Source: Bog-756 sp963737625
Lineage (GTDB): Bacteria > Actinomycetota > Acidimicrobiia > Acidimicrobiales > RAAP-2
Assembly (NCBI GenBank): GCA_963737625.1
Contig: CAVTTK010000003.1
Span: 186,001 to 250,000, forward strand
Length of the DNA stretch: 64,000 nucleotides
Reading direction: 5' to 3'
Shown: positions 24,223-33,992 of the stretch, piece by piece
How the letters are laid out: each line of letters starts with the position of its first letter
How positions within the stretch are numbered: position 1 is the first letter of the stretch
Position numbers and translations under genes: made by a program
The notes under the pieces: model-generated
Told to the model about the DNA's origin: nothing
The model's database searches: none
Seen by the model: the letters and a program-made list of their open reading frames with translations, nothing else

Positions 24223-26001
24223 ATGCCTGGGGCCGCCGTGATCCGGCGGGGACGGGCCATCGCCTCGGTGTTCCGTTCCGCGCTCCGTAACCCGGTGCTC
24301 CGACGAGTCGGCTATGCCTACGCCCTGTTCGGAGCGGCCGAGTTCGGCATCTGGATCGCCTTGCTGGTCTTCGCCTACGACCATGGCGGAGCAACGGCCG
24401 GCATGGTGATGGTCCTCGTCCAGCTCGTGCCCTGCATACTGTTCTCTCCGTTCCTCGGCGCCCTGACCGACCGGCATCGGGTAGCGAGTGTCCTGCGCCT
24501 CGGGTACGGGATGCAGGCCGGATCCATGGCCGCGGTGGCCGTGGCCATCAGTGTCGGCGTGCCCACGGTCGTCGTCTTCGCTCTGGCGCCACTCACGGCA
24601 CTCAGCCTCACCGTGACCCGGCCGCCCCAGGCGGCCCTGCTGCCGGCCATCGTTCGCACGGCTGACGAACTGACGGCGGCCAACGTGATGACCGGCTGGA
24701 CCGACGGGGCGGCCAGCCTCATCGGGCCGGTCATCGCCGGGGTCCTCCTGGCCTGGGATGGCCCGGCGGCGGCCGTGGGGGCAATGGCGGCGCTGTCCGC
24801 TGGTTCACTCCTGCTCATCCTGGGCATCCCCGGGCCGGAGGCGGCTGTTCCCGCCGGAGACGGCGTATCCGAGCCGGAGGGCAGTGACACGGAGGAGGAC
24901 CGGGCCGCGGTCGGTCATACCGCAGGGTCGACCAAGCAGAACCGCCTCGGTGCCTTGCTGGCGTCGACCCACTCCAACCTCCGCATCACTGCCCACACAC
25001 CACAGCTGCGTGTCCTGTTCGTCCTCCACACCTTCTATTTCGTGCTCATCGGCTCGCTCGACCTGCTCTGTGTCGTCCTGGCCGTCAATCTCCTTCACAT
25101 GGGACCCGGAGGGCCCGGCTTCCTCAATGCCGCCCTTGGCGCGGGAGCCCTGGTGGCAGGGTTCGTGACGGCGTTCTTGGTGGGCCGGCAACATCTGGCG
25201 ACCACGCTCACCGTTTCCGTGGCCGTGGCGGTCTTGGCCCTGGCGGCGATCGAGCTGGTGCCCCGGGTGGTGCCGGCGATCCTCCTCGTGGCCACGGTGG
25301 GGCTGGCCGGGGCCGTATTCGACGTGACCGGCCGGACCCTCCTGCAGCGGTCCGCCCCGCCTGACGCCATTGCCGGGGCCTTCTCGGTCTATGAGGCGCT
25401 GATGGACCTCGGCCTCGCCCTCGGAGCGATACTCGTCCGCGTGACCTTGGCCATCGGGGGCATTCCGGCGGCGCTCTGCGGCCCTGCCGCGGTGGCGGCC
25501 GTTCTTGTCGCCGTAGTGTGGCACCGACTCCGGACCATCGACTCGGCGGCCACCGTGCCTCAGGTGGAGATCCAGCTACTCCGGGCGATCCCACTGTTCG
25601 CCGCCCTGCCAGCCCCGTCCATCGAAGCCATCGCCCGTCAACTGGACCCTCTGGCGGTGGCTGAAGGGACGGTGGTCGTCACCGAAGGGAATCTGGGAGA
25701 CCACTACTACGCCGTGGCCGACGGCAAGTTCTCCGTCTCGCGGCACGGCCGGAGATTGGGCACCCTGTCCCGGGGCGACGGATTCGGGGAGATCGCCCTC
25801 ATTCGACAGGTGCCCCGAACGGCCTCCGTCACCGCGTTGTCGGACGCCTTGCTCTACGTTCTCGAGAAGGAGCCGTTCGTGATGAGCGTGACGGGCCACG
25901 CGCCGACAGCATCGGCGGCGGGGTCGATCATCGCCGAGCACCTGCGGAGCCATCTCGACACACCGGAGGTGAGGGATCCGGACCGTGGCGACGCCGACTG
26001 A
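24223..26001 (+). CDS. MFS transporter fused to a cyclic-nucleotide-binding domain
   Basis: 592 residues. Residues about 20-430 are a 12-helix major facilitator domain of the MFS_3/enterobactin-exporter type (FGAAEFGIWIALLVFAYDHG, FSPFLGALTDRHR, a cytosolic loop near 205-250). Residues about 450-560 are a cNMP-binding domain: IPLFAALPAPSIEAIARQLD, VVVTEGNLGDHYYAVADG and the phosphate-cassette-like GDGFGEIALIRQVPRTASV. Transport may therefore be gated by cAMP or a similar ligand. A class III cyclase gene lies 2.3 kb downstream. Exported substrate unknown. Confidence 0.88.
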   Translation: MPGAAVIRRGRAIASVFRSALRNPVLRRVGYAYALFGAAEFGIWIALLVFAYDHGGATAGMVMVLVQLVPCILFSPFLGALTDRHRVASVLRLGYGMQAGSMAAVAVAISVGVPTVVVFALAPLTALSLTVTRPPQAALLPAIVRTADELTAANVMTGWTDGAASLIGPVIAGVLLAWDGPAAAVGAMAALSAGSLLLILGIPGPEAAVPAGDGVSEPEGSDTEEDRAAVGHTAGSTKQNRLGALLASTHSNLRITAHTPQLRVLFVLHTFYFVLIGSLDLLCVVLAVNLLHMGPGGPGFLNAALGAGALVAGFVTAFLVGRQHLATTLTVSVAVAVLALAAIELVPRVVPAILLVATVGLAGAVFDVTGRTLLQRSAPPDAIAGAFSVYEALMDLGLALGAILVRVTLAIGGIPAALCGPAAVAAVLVAVVWHRLRTIDSAATVPQVEIQLLRAIPLFAALPAPSIEAIARQLDPLAVAEGTVVVTEGNLGDHYYAVADGKFSVSRHGRRLGTLSRGDGFGEIALIRQVPRTASVTALSDALLYVLEKEPFVMSVTGHAPTASAAGSIIAEHLRSHLDTPEVRDPDRGDAD

Positions 26002-26204
26002 TCTCGACGGGGGACATCGACCCGGAGGGATCTTTGCCACGAGTGAATACCGGCCTTGGTCACACTCGATGCGAGCCGATTGGAGACATCCCGGGTGAAC
26101 AAGCCTGGCTCTTCGTAGTGGTTTGGCCGTACCCCAGTCGCTGACGCCGGCCATGGCTCTGGCCGTCGGCGATGCAGCATTCCGATCAGCGGACGCGCTT
26201 GGGG

Positions 26205-26390
26205 TCAGTGCCGCTTCCGGCGATCATGGCGCGACTGCGACCGCTTCGCTTTGCGGTTTCGGCGCTCGGACTTTGTCGTAGCGCTATGCCTTTCATCCTG
26301 TTCCATCGTTCGTCGTCGGCGGGACATGCCGGCCACGCCTCCAACCACGAGCACGACGGCAAGGATGGCGAACACAATCACATAGAACAT
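26205..26390 (-). CDS. Small single-helix membrane protein with basic tail
   Basis: 61 residues: one helix (MFYVIVFAILAVVLVVGGVA) followed by a very basic cytosolic tail (RRNRKAKRSQSRHDRRKRH). CATACT stands 5 nt before the ATG, fitting a leaderless start. No family recognised. The tail could bind nucleic acid or acidic lipid head groups. High-scoring frames on the opposite strand are considered shadows. Confidence 0.5.
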   Translation of the reverse strand: MFYVIVFAILAVVLVVGGVAGMSRRRRTMEQDERHSATTKSERRNRKAKRSQSRHDRRKRH

Positions 26391-26548
26391 GACTCAGTAT
26401 GCCTCACCGCTGCCAGGGCCGGACACGGACACGGATCGCACTACGTGCCCCTTCCTCGGACGTCCGGTGATCCGAGCCGATGAGCCGTTTCGATCAGTAG
26501 TGGCCTGCGTCGAAGGGCCCGGTCACCGCCGCGCGTCCGTAGCAAATC

Positions 26549-26905
26549 TCATCCGGCAACCCAGGACACTGCCTCGTCCCGGTTGGCCAGGGAAAACGTT
26601 TTCGTCTCCCCCGGTGTCATCCATCCGAAGAGATCGGTGAGATGGTGCATCCACTCGATGTCGGTCACCAGTGCGATCCTCTTCCACGCTCGGAGGTGTT
26701 CCACCCCGATCTTCAGGTCTTGCCACAACGCCCCGCCGCTCATCCCCTGAAAGTCGCGCATCACGATGAGGAATCGCACCTCCCCGGACTCCGCGGCCCT
26801 CGCCAACGCCGGCAGGATCACGGTGCGGTAGTCGTCGGCCTCCAATCTGCCGCTCGCCTCGAATCCGATCACGCCATCCGGCATATCGTTCAGCACTCTG
26901 ATCAT
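26549..26905 (-). CDS. SpoIIAA-like (STAS-like) protein
   Basis: 118 residues. The pattern IGFEASGRLEADDYRTVILPAL, then VRFLIVMRDFQGMSGGALWQDL, then KRIALVTDIEWMHHLTDLFGW is the SpoIIAA-like/DUF3478 fold, widespread and of unknown biochemical role; it resembles STAS but lacks the phospho-Ser motif of anti-anti-sigma factors. Divergent from the thioesterase at 27112. Confidence 0.8.
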   Translation of the reverse strand: MIRVLNDMPDGVIGFEASGRLEADDYRTVILPALARAAESGEVRFLIVMRDFQGMSGGALWQDLKIGVEHLRAWKRIALVTDIEWMHHLTDLFGWMTPGETKTFSLANRDEAVSWVAG

Positions 26906-27111
26906 CGTTCACCCGTCTCAGCTGCGCCTGTGTCCATCCAGACTACGGTGATCGTCCGCTCGCCCTCACCGTGATGCAGGGAGTGCGGGTTCGGTTGGCT
27001 CTTGGACCGCGTCCTTCTGCTTCGCCACCGGCCGCATGGCACCGGCGCCCCTGCCCCAGCAGCCTCGGATTTCGGGATCCCGCCTCCGAGATCGGTGCGA
27101 GAATCTCGGCC

Positions 27112-27561
27112 GTGATCCGATCCTCGCCTTTTGTCCACCCCATTTCTGTTCGCTACCTGGAGGTCGACCAACAACAGGTCGTCTTCAACATGTGGTATCT
27201 GGCGTACGTGGACGATGCCATGACCGCCTTCCTCCTCGACGGTGGGCTTCCCTACAGCCAGATGACCGATCGCGGATACGACGTACAACTGGTGCATACG
27301 GAACTTGATTGGAAGGGCTCACTGACCTGGTCCAGCCCGGCCACGGTCCTGGTCGGTCTGGCCCATGTCGGCACGACATCCTTCACCCTCCAGTTCGAGT
27401 TCCGCTCGCTCGACCGGGCCGTCGCCACCGCAACCAGCGTGTACGTCTCGGTCCACACGGACGGATCCGGCAAACGCCAACTCCCGCCGTTTCTGATCGA
27501 GGCGTTGGGAGCCATCAGCCCCCTGCAGGATCGAGGAGGCGAGGGCCCGGCCCCGATCTAG
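27112..27561 (+). CDS. 4-hydroxybenzoyl-CoA thioesterase-like (YbgC/4HBT) protein
   Basis: 149 residues of a single hotdog. VRYLEVDQQQVVFNMWYLAYVDDA is the 4HBT signature, with the catalytic Asp in EVDQQ. FRSLDRAVATATSVYVSVH follows on the last strands. Expected role is hydrolysis of an acyl-CoA; chain type unknown. The GTG at 27112 lies shortly before the family start; an ATG 141 nt earlier is possible but adds non-conserved sequence. Confidence 0.8.
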   Translation: MIRSSPFVHPISVRYLEVDQQQVVFNMWYLAYVDDAMTAFLLDGGLPYSQMTDRGYDVQLVHTELDWKGSLTWSSPATVLVGLAHVGTTSFTLQFEFRSLDRAVATATSVYVSVHTDGSGKRQLPPFLIEALGAISPLQDRGGEGPAPI

Positions 27562-27719
27562 CCGTCATTTCGGCCCGCCCACGACACGAGGAAGGGACGT
27601 CCGAAGCGGCTGCACGGGCGCCCACGACGCTGGCCATCCAGTCAACGGCCCGCCCCATGGCATCAGTCGCTACGGTGTAGGAGCATTGCGCCCATGCGAT
27701 TGAGGACCGGAGGCTGGCG

Positions 27720-28166
27720 ATGACCACGAAGACCGACTTCACGACGGAGGAGTGGCAGCTCATCCTGGAGGCGCCACCGAGCGCCGGCATGATCGTGGTC
27801 ACCGCCCAACGTGGGGGTTCATTCCGGGAGAGCATCGCCATAGCCAAGGCCTACGTCGAGGCTCGCCAGCAGCACGGCGACAGCGAACTGTTGGATGAGA
27901 TCGTGGCGGCAAAGCCGGAACGGGACCACACTCACTACCACTCCCCCGAGGAGTTGAGGCAGAGCGGACTGAAGCATCTGCGTGACGCGGTGGCTCTGCT
28001 CGGTGGCAAGGCCACGCCAGCCGAGGTCGAGGAGTATCGACAGTTCATCATCACGCTGTCCCACAAGGTCGCAGCTGCCCACCGGGAGCACGGACACGAG
28101 GTCAGTGAGTCCGAACAGGCGGCGATCGACGACATCACCAAGGCATTGAACGAGCCGGCCGGCTAA
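27720..28166 (+). CDS. Conserved hypothetical actinobacterial protein, 148 aa
   Basis: Helical protein beginning DFTTEEWQLILEAPPSAGMI, with a middle ELLDEIVAAKPERDHTHYHS and LSHKVAAAHREHGHEVSESEQ near the end. Repeated His residues are notable. It resembles an uncharacterised actinobacterial family in which an 'F-T-x-E-E-W' start precedes a membrane-free helical bundle. GGAGG lies 9 nt upstream of the ATG. No function is proposed. Confidence 0.65.
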   Translation: MTTKTDFTTEEWQLILEAPPSAGMIVVTAQRGGSFRESIAIAKAYVEARQQHGDSELLDEIVAAKPERDHTHYHSPEELRQSGLKHLRDAVALLGGKATPAEVEEYRQFIITLSHKVAAAHREHGHEVSESEQAAIDDITKALNEPAG

Positions 28167-28328
28167 CCGGGGCCAGCCAATTCGGCCCTGCATGGCGACC
28201 ACGACCCCACGTCGTCGAACGTGGCCGTGCCACTGCGAAGGTGGTTGGCCACAGCGGGGCGAACGGACGGCGATCGGATCCCCGGCGGGCCGTCGACTCC
28301 GTGAGAATGGAGAGGATGGAGCGGTCGG

Positions 28329-31300
28329 TCAGTCCAGTTGCTCGAATCCCCTGACTGCCCGTCGGTGGACAGTCCCATACCCGTGGGCCGACGCGGCGAC
28401 CCGCGCGCTGGACAACAACGCACGGGCCCTCTCGACGTCCCCCGGGGATCGACGCTCACTGAGCATCTGCCCCCAACGGAGTTCGGTCTGGGCCATGAAG
28501 AACTTGGCCCGCATCCGAACGGCGACTTCCAAGGCCTGGGCGAAGTAGGCGTCGGCATCGTCATACCGACCCAAGACCCAGGTGAGCCCGCCCAGGTAGT
28601 GGCTCACCGGTGCCAGTGCGGACCCACCCGTGGCCGGAATCTGTGCGGACCAAGGCTCGAGCCGCTCGAACAGCGAGAGGGCCAGGGCGGCGTCCCGACA
28701 CTCGATGGCCGCCTCGGCGAAGTCGACCATGCCCGTCAGCCAGATCTGGTCCAACGGCATCTCGAATCCCGCAGCGGCAAAGTCCTCGAGCACGACGCGG
28801 GCGGCATCGGCGCGGTCACCCTCGACGTGGGCTTTGGCGATGAGCGACCCGAACAGCCACCGGGAGATGTTGGGCGCGTGCGTCGCCATTTCTTCGATGA
28901 GCGGGGCCAACTCACTCATCGTCCCCCGCTGGCCGCTGGCCACGATGAGCTGAGCTCCGAAGATGGTGGCGGCATCGGGTTGCCCACCCTCGCTCCCGAT
29001 CCGGAATGCCTCGGAAGCCAGCGATTCAGCCCGCTCGGCGTCCCCGGCGATCTGAGCCTGCACGGCGAGCAGAAATGTATGGTCCCAGGTGAACATGGGC
29101 TGATCGAGCTGCTCCGCCATCGATCCGTGCACGTCGATGCACCGGTCCATCTCCTCGATGTCCGCGGCGCGAGCGGCATCCGTAGCCCGCCAGTGGGCCG
29201 ACCAGAAGATCTGGACGGGATCACCAACCCGCTGAGCCCGGAGGAGCGCCTCGGCCGTCCGCTCCAGCGATTCATCGAGCAGGGAGGGCACCTGCAGTGC
29301 CACGTGAACATGATTGAACACCCGAACGATGACGGCGTCGTCGTCGAGGGCCCTGGCGATGGCCACCGCCTCGTCGGCCAAGGCCCGACGCCGCTCCAGT
29401 GGACTCCCGTAGGCCAGTTCTGAGCAGAGGGTGGCCAGGACCAGCGCCCGTTCCGGCGTGCCGCCCGACACCAACTCGACCGCCCGCTCCAGCATCGACA
29501 CCTTCTCCGAGTCGATTGCTCCCACCGCGCTGTAGAACCCTCGGTCATTGGCGAGCACGGCAGCCACGAGACGACCGGTGTCCTGGAGGGTGGCGGCGCG
29601 CTGCGCGGCATCGAGCAGTGACTGCCGGAAGGCCGGGTCGCCCGTCTGGCGCTGCGCCGTACCCAGCCCGACCATCAGGTCAACCTCGAGAGCAGGGTCG
29701 AGCCGGCCATTGTGGGAGTAGAGGTCCAGGGCCCGTCCGTAGTAGCGCAGCGCGTCGTCCGGAGCCAGGGCGGCCAGCGCGGCATCGCCCGCCTCACGCG
29801 AATATCGCACCGCCTTGGAGACGTCCACCGTCTGGGTGGCACTGAACCAGTGGTGAGCCAACTCGCCCACCCGGGTCCCCGGGCGGTCCCCACACAGCGC
29901 CTCAAGGGCTTCGGCCACGGTCCGGTGGGTCCGGGCCCGGCGGCTGGGGCCCATGTCCTGATACAGGGTGTGTTGGATGAGGGCGTGGGCGAACACGTAG
30001 CGACCCGGGGCGTCGGCCAGCTCCCGCACCAGAGCGGCGCCGGCAGCCTCGTCCAGGATGTCCAGCAGCGCGTCGTCCGAGGTCGACGTGGCCCGCGACA
30101 AGAGCTCGAGGTCGAAGTCCCGACCGATGACCGCAGCGACGGAGAGGATCCGCTCCGAGGTGGCTCCCAGGCGCCCCACTCGGGCCCCGACCACCTCGCG
30201 GACGCTCTCGGGTAGGGCGACATCCTCCTGTGATCCCTGCGCCACCCACCGTCCTGCTTCGTCCTGGTAGATGGCCCCTGACTCGGACAGATGGCGGAGC
30301 ACCTCGTAGACGAAGAAGGGATTGCCATCGGTATCCCGGTAGACGGCGTGAGCCAGATCAACGGCCGCATCGTCGAGGACGTAGCCGGCAATGGCCTCCA
30401 TCAGCTGGACCACACCGGTGTCGTCCAATCCCGCCAGCTCGATGCGGGTGACCCTCTTGTTTCGGCGTAGCGCCGCCAATGTGTCGAGCAGGGGATGGAC
30501 ATGGGACAGCTCACTGTCCCGGAAGGTCCCGAGGATGAGCAGCGGCCTGCTCTCGTGAGCGGCCACCAGATGTCTGAGCAACAGGAGGCTCCCGGTATCC
30601 GCCCATTGGAGGTCGTCGAGCACCAGGATCACCGGTCGATCCGAAGAGGCCATCGAGAGCAGACCACACGCCGCACTGAAGAGGAGATACCGCTCCGAGT
30701 CGGAGTCGGTGGCCCGAGACGGAGGTAGGTCCGGGACCCGGTGGGTGAGAGCCGGCACCAGCCCGGCCAGTTCCGAACCGTGGGCATCGACGTGGGCAGC
30801 CAGCTGATCGTCCGGAGCGTGGGTGACGAAATGGCCGAGTGCTTCGGAGAACAACTGGTACGGAGTAGCCAGGTCCTCCTCACAATGTCCGAACAGCACG
30901 CAGGCTCCCCCGTCCCATGCCACACGGGCGGCCTCAGCCACCAGGGTCGTCTTTCCCTGGCCGGCTTCACCGGAGATGAGGAGGACCTCACTTCCGCCGC
31001 CTGACCCGACACGCTTCACCGCATCGCCGAGCTCCGAAAGCTCCGCCTCCCGGCCGATGACTCCCACCCCAGGTCGAATGCTCAGGCGACCGGGGAGCGG
31101 AATGGGCCGCTCGGCACCGGAGAGAACCAGTGGATCCCACAGCACCTCGACGGCATCGACCGGGTCGGGGAGTCCCTTCAGCGAGAGTCCCCCGACCCGA
31201 CGGATTCCGTGATTGTTCCGGCGGCCGGCCATGAGGCGGACCACCTCGGCAGCAAGGATCTGACCGCTGGCACTGGCCGAGCAGAGACGGGACGCCTCGA

Positions 31301-31640
31301 CCACCGGGTCGCCGAAGTAGTCGCCTTCCTGGTGTGCCACCTCACCGCCACTCAGCCCGATGCGCAAGCCGACCTGGTGCCGGCGGTCCCGGTTGTCGAG
31401 ATCGACGGCCTGCTGCATGGCCACCGCACAGGCCAGGGCCGCCGAAGCCGAGACGAACACCACCATGAGCCCGTCGCCGAGGTTCTTCACCTCGACACCA
31501 CCCGATGCGGCAACCGGCCGGCGGAGGATGGAGAAGTGCCGCTGGCGCGCCTCATCGGCCTCCTCCGGGGAGAGGAGTTGAGACAGCGCAGTCGAATCAA
31601 CGATATCCGTGAACAGGATCGCCACGTTCTCGGTACTCAC
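28329..31640 (-). CDS. Class III adenylate/guanylate cyclase-AAA ATPase-TPR-like regulator
   Basis: 1103 residues. Residues 5-170 are a CHD cyclase domain: metal-binding Asp 12 (LFTDIVDST) and Asp 56 (LGDGLMVVF), then GDPVVEASRLCSASASGQIL. Residues about 195-450 are a STAND-like ATPase with Walker A GEAGQGKTT (224-232) and Walker B VILVLDDLQWAD. The rest is a long helical, TPR-like sensor region. No LuxR domain closes the protein. It may make cAMP or cGMP in response to a ligand bound by the C-terminal part. GTG start with AAAGG upstream. Confidence 0.92.
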   Translation of the reverse strand: MSTENVAILFTDIVDSTALSQLLSPEEADEARQRHFSILRRPVAASGGVEVKNLGDGLMVVFVSASAALACAVAMQQAVDLDNRDRRHQVGLRIGLSGGEVAHQEGDYFGDPVVEASRLCSASASGQILAAEVVRLMAGRRNNHGIRRVGGLSLKGLPDPVDAVEVLWDPLVLSGAERPIPLPGRLSIRPGVGVIGREAELSELGDAVKRVGSGGGSEVLLISGEAGQGKTTLVAEAARVAWDGGACVLFGHCEEDLATPYQLFSEALGHFVTHAPDDQLAAHVDAHGSELAGLVPALTHRVPDLPPSRATDSDSERYLLFSAACGLLSMASSDRPVILVLDDLQWADTGSLLLLRHLVAAHESRPLLILGTFRDSELSHVHPLLDTLAALRRNKRVTRIELAGLDDTGVVQLMEAIAGYVLDDAAVDLAHAVYRDTDGNPFFVYEVLRHLSESGAIYQDEAGRWVAQGSQEDVALPESVREVVGARVGRLGATSERILSVAAVIGRDFDLELLSRATSTSDDALLDILDEAAGAALVRELADAPGRYVFAHALIQHTLYQDMGPSRRARTHRTVAEALEALCGDRPGTRVGELAHHWFSATQTVDVSKAVRYSREAGDAALAALAPDDALRYYGRALDLYSHNGRLDPALEVDLMVGLGTAQRQTGDPAFRQSLLDAAQRAATLQDTGRLVAAVLANDRGFYSAVGAIDSEKVSMLERAVELVSGGTPERALVLATLCSELAYGSPLERRRALADEAVAIARALDDDAVIVRVFNHVHVALQVPSLLDESLERTAEALLRAQRVGDPVQIFWSAHWRATDAARAADIEEMDRCIDVHGSMAEQLDQPMFTWDHTFLLAVQAQIAGDAERAESLASEAFRIGSEGGQPDAATIFGAQLIVASGQRGTMSELAPLIEEMATHAPNISRWLFGSLIAKAHVEGDRADAARVVLEDFAAAGFEMPLDQIWLTGMVDFAEAAIECRDAALALSLFERLEPWSAQIPATGGSALAPVSHYLGGLTWVLGRYDDADAYFAQALEVAVRMRAKFFMAQTELRWGQMLSERRSPGDVERARALLSSARVAASAHGYGTVHRRAVRGFEQLD

Positions 31641-31806
31641 GGTGGCCTTTCCGCCGATACCCGCCTTACCGTAGTCAGCCCTGAGCGCGCGTGCTCAACC
31701 GGCCGTGCATCACGTCTTGCCGTGGGTCTGGCCGGATCCGAGCACGGAAGCGCGGATCGACTGGACCCGCGTGCCGATCGCCCGGGGCACCATGCGGGGT
31801 CACGGG

Positions 31807-32433
31807 CTACGGGCGAGAGGACAGTACCTGGAGGCCATCGCCACCGAGGTCCACGTGAGCACCCTTTCGCCCGCTCATGGCCAGAATCAAGGACAGCAGC
31901 GGACCCGAGACCTCGGGCCCTTCGCCATGGGACCAGGTGACGTCAGTCGCCCGCAGGCGCACCCCGGAAATCCGCCGCTTGGACCCGATCAGGAGGTTGG
32001 CGTTCTTCCAAGAATCGGCCAGCGCCACCAATGCCTCGTCTGAAGGCTGGTGCCGCAGTCCCAGAGGCCGCCGAATGTCCTGGCCGTGGACGATGATCTC
32101 ACCCAGCATGGCCATCACCGGGGCCGGCGGATGATTCGTCGTCGTGGTCCTGGCCCCCAATCGCCGGACCAACTCGGACGGACCCGCCGCCGATACCCGT
32201 TTGGCCCCCCGATCGGTGAAGACATTGAACTTGAAGCCCGCCTGGATCATCTCCTTGTAGAAGTGGAGCGGAGTTTGTTCTGCTGCAGCGACAATGTGCC
32301 CGGTGGTCTCCTGCACCGACCACCCCTGGCACCATGAAGGCTCCGCCCACTGTTCCATGGAGAGCGAGGCCAGCGATTCGGTCAGTACGGTCCGCTCCTT
32401 ATGGATATGACCCCACGTCTCCGAAGCCTTCAT
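31807..32433 (-). CDS. Maleylpyruvate isomerase-family (TIGR03083, DinB-like) protein
   Basis: 208 residues. The N-terminal four-helix DinB-like domain is marked by LASLSMEQWAEPSWCQGWSVQETTGHI and GEIIVHGQDIRRPLG, giving likely metal-binding His residues in ETTGHI and VHGQD. Actinobacterial members can be mycothiol-dependent. The C-terminal part (GVRLRATDVTWSHGEGPEVSG with LSGR-type end) is the usual SCP2-like cap. ATG 32433 has GAAGG upstream. Exact reaction unknown. Confidence 0.82.
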   Translation of the reverse strand: MKASETWGHIHKERTVLTESLASLSMEQWAEPSWCQGWSVQETTGHIVAAAEQTPLHFYKEMIQAGFKFNVFTDRGAKRVSAAGPSELVRRLGARTTTTNHPPAPVMAMLGEIIVHGQDIRRPLGLRHQPSDEALVALADSWKNANLLIGSKRRISGVRLRATDVTWSHGEGPEVSGPLLSLILAMSGRKGAHVDLGGDGLQVLSSRP

Positions 32434-32795
32434 GGCGTACACCTTCTTTCTCTGTCTCGGCCATGACCCGCCATGGGGCCTCGGCACATGACCCCATGGC
32501 AATGACAGTGACGGAGTCAGAACCGGATAATCGACACGTTCACCGATCGGTACGGTAATTCCTCCTCCGATTTCATTGGTGAGGGCGAACGGCCTGCCCC
32601 GGCCCGATCCCGGCCTCCTCACCAACCTGGGCTTGGCCCCGGGGTTCCTGACGTCACCCCGAGGCCGACCATCGATAGGAGGCCCGTGGCCGAGTGCGCC
32701 TGGTGGCCGGGCAGCTCCGAGTGTCCCTTGACGGGCCAGGGGAGTCGAGGGGAGGCTGGTACACACGCCGTCGCCGACCTGAGGGTGCTCCGGAC
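32434..32795. other. 362-nt divergent intergenic region
   Basis: No convincing gene. A perfect 10-bp palindrome ACCGATCGGT lies at 32542-32551, followed by TACGGTAAT; it could be an operator for either flanking gene. No clear -35/-10 pair was identified. Confidence 0.35.
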
Positions 32796-33104
32796 ATGGA
32801 CTATCTCGTCACCATGACCACTCATGTCCCCGAGGGGACACCCGAACGGGCGATCGACGACGTACGGGCACGCGAGGCGACCCGATCGGAGGAGCTGGCG
32901 GCCCAGGGGCATCTGCTCCGACTCTGGCGTCCTCCCCTGCAACCGGGCCAATGGCGCACCTTGGGGCTCTTCACCGCCGCCGACGAAGACGAGCTCCAGG
33001 ACGTCCTGGGTTCGATGCCCCTGAGCATCTGGCGCACCGACGAGATACTCCCGCTGTCGCCTCATCCCAACGACCCGGTCCACCGGGCCTCGGCGATCGA
33101 CTGA
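32796..33104 (+). CDS. Muconolactone delta-isomerase-like protein
   Basis: 102 residues of a ferredoxin-like fold: MDYLVTMTTHVPEGTPERAI, EATRSEELAAQGHLLRLWRPP and a last strand MPLSIWRTDEILPLSPHP. Closely resembles muconolactone isomerase of the catechol branch of the beta-ketoadipate pathway. No other catechol gene is nearby, so the physiological reaction may differ. ATG 32796; residues before it are not conserved. Confidence 0.82.
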   Translation: MDYLVTMTTHVPEGTPERAIDDVRAREATRSEELAAQGHLLRLWRPPLQPGQWRTLGLFTAADEDELQDVLGSMPLSIWRTDEILPLSPHPNDPVHRASAID

Positions 33105-33137
33105 TCCGCAGGTGCCGGTGCCCTCAGCCGGGCCGTC

Positions 33138-33941
33138 TCAACTCATGCCCCGGGCATCCGTCTCCAGGCCGGGTGGACCGGCCGACTCGGTCATGCTCAC
33201 GACGGCGCTTACGAAGCCGGCGAACTCCTTGGGGTGCGTGCGTGGGGCAAAATGGCCAACCCCGGGAACGGCCAGCAGCCGGGCGTTGGGGAGACTGTCG
33301 ACGAGCCATCCGGCCCCTTTGGCCTGCTCCTTGACCGTGTCCGTCCCATAGCCGACGAGGGCCGGAACGAGCATGTCCTCGAAGTCGAACGGCGGGTCCA
33401 GTTCTGAACCCATGTCGATCTGGAAGGCCAGTCCCTCGGCGCGGAGCTCATCCCTCGCTTGGGGCAGGAGGCGCTCCCAACCCTGATCGCCGAGCAGCAT
33501 TCGGTACATCGTCTCGATGTCACCGGCCGGATCCGGGGAGGCGGCCACCATCGCGTTGTACCTCTTGGTGCTCCGGGGCCACCACTCGACCCAGGGCAGT
33601 GGCGGCTCCCATAGCCCGACCCCGGCAAAGGCCTCCGGACGAACGGTTGCGGCCAGCATGGTGAGATTCGATCCGAAACTGTGGCCGACGACGACCGGCG
33701 GAACCTCGCAATCGTCGAGAATGGCCAACAGATCGTTGGCGTGGTCGGACATCGTCCGAGCCGGTGGAGCGTGGGTCGACCGCCCGTAGCCGCGGCGGTC
33801 GTACAGGATGATCCGGTGGTCAGGAAAGTAGGGAAGTACGCCCCGAAAGCTGGTCGAGCGGTCCGGCGCTCCGTGGACGAGGACAAGCGTCGGACCCGTC
33901 GACGGCCCGTGGTCCTCGACATACACCGTCGACCGCTCCAT
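33138..33941 (-). CDS. Alpha/beta hydrolase
   Basis: 267 residues. Oxyanion-hole HGAP, YDRRGYGRST, nucleophile elbow VGHSFGSN (Ser) and late VPGVGHFAPRTHP (His) form a complete alpha/beta-hydrolase triad; the acid is probably the Asp in VGYGTDTVKE. Closest in style to haloalkane-dehalogenase/peroxidase-like esterases; substrate unknown. ATG 33941 is selected because TACGAT lies exactly 6 nt before it on the minus strand. A further in-frame ATG is at 33992. Confidence 0.85.
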   Translation of the reverse strand: MERSTVYVEDHGPSTGPTLVLVHGAPDRSTSFRGVLPYFPDHRIILYDRRGYGRSTHAPPARTMSDHANDLLAILDDCEVPPVVVGHSFGSNLTMLAATVRPEAFAGVGLWEPPLPWVEWWPRSTKRYNAMVAASPDPAGDIETMYRMLLGDQGWERLLPQARDELRAEGLAFQIDMGSELDPPFDFEDMLVPALVGYGTDTVKEQAKGAGWLVDSLPNARLLAVPGVGHFAPRTHPKEFAGFVSAVVSMTESAGPPGLETDARGMS

Positions 33942-33947
33942 CGGAGC

Positions 33948-33953
33948 ATCGTA
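33948..33953 (-). promoter_or_regulatory. -10 hexamer TACGAT for leaderless hydrolase gene
   Basis: On the minus strand TACGAT ends 6 nt before the ATG at 33941. Confidence 0.5.
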
Positions 33954-33992
33954 GCGATGCCGGGCCGCGCCGACTTCGACCGGATGGGACAT

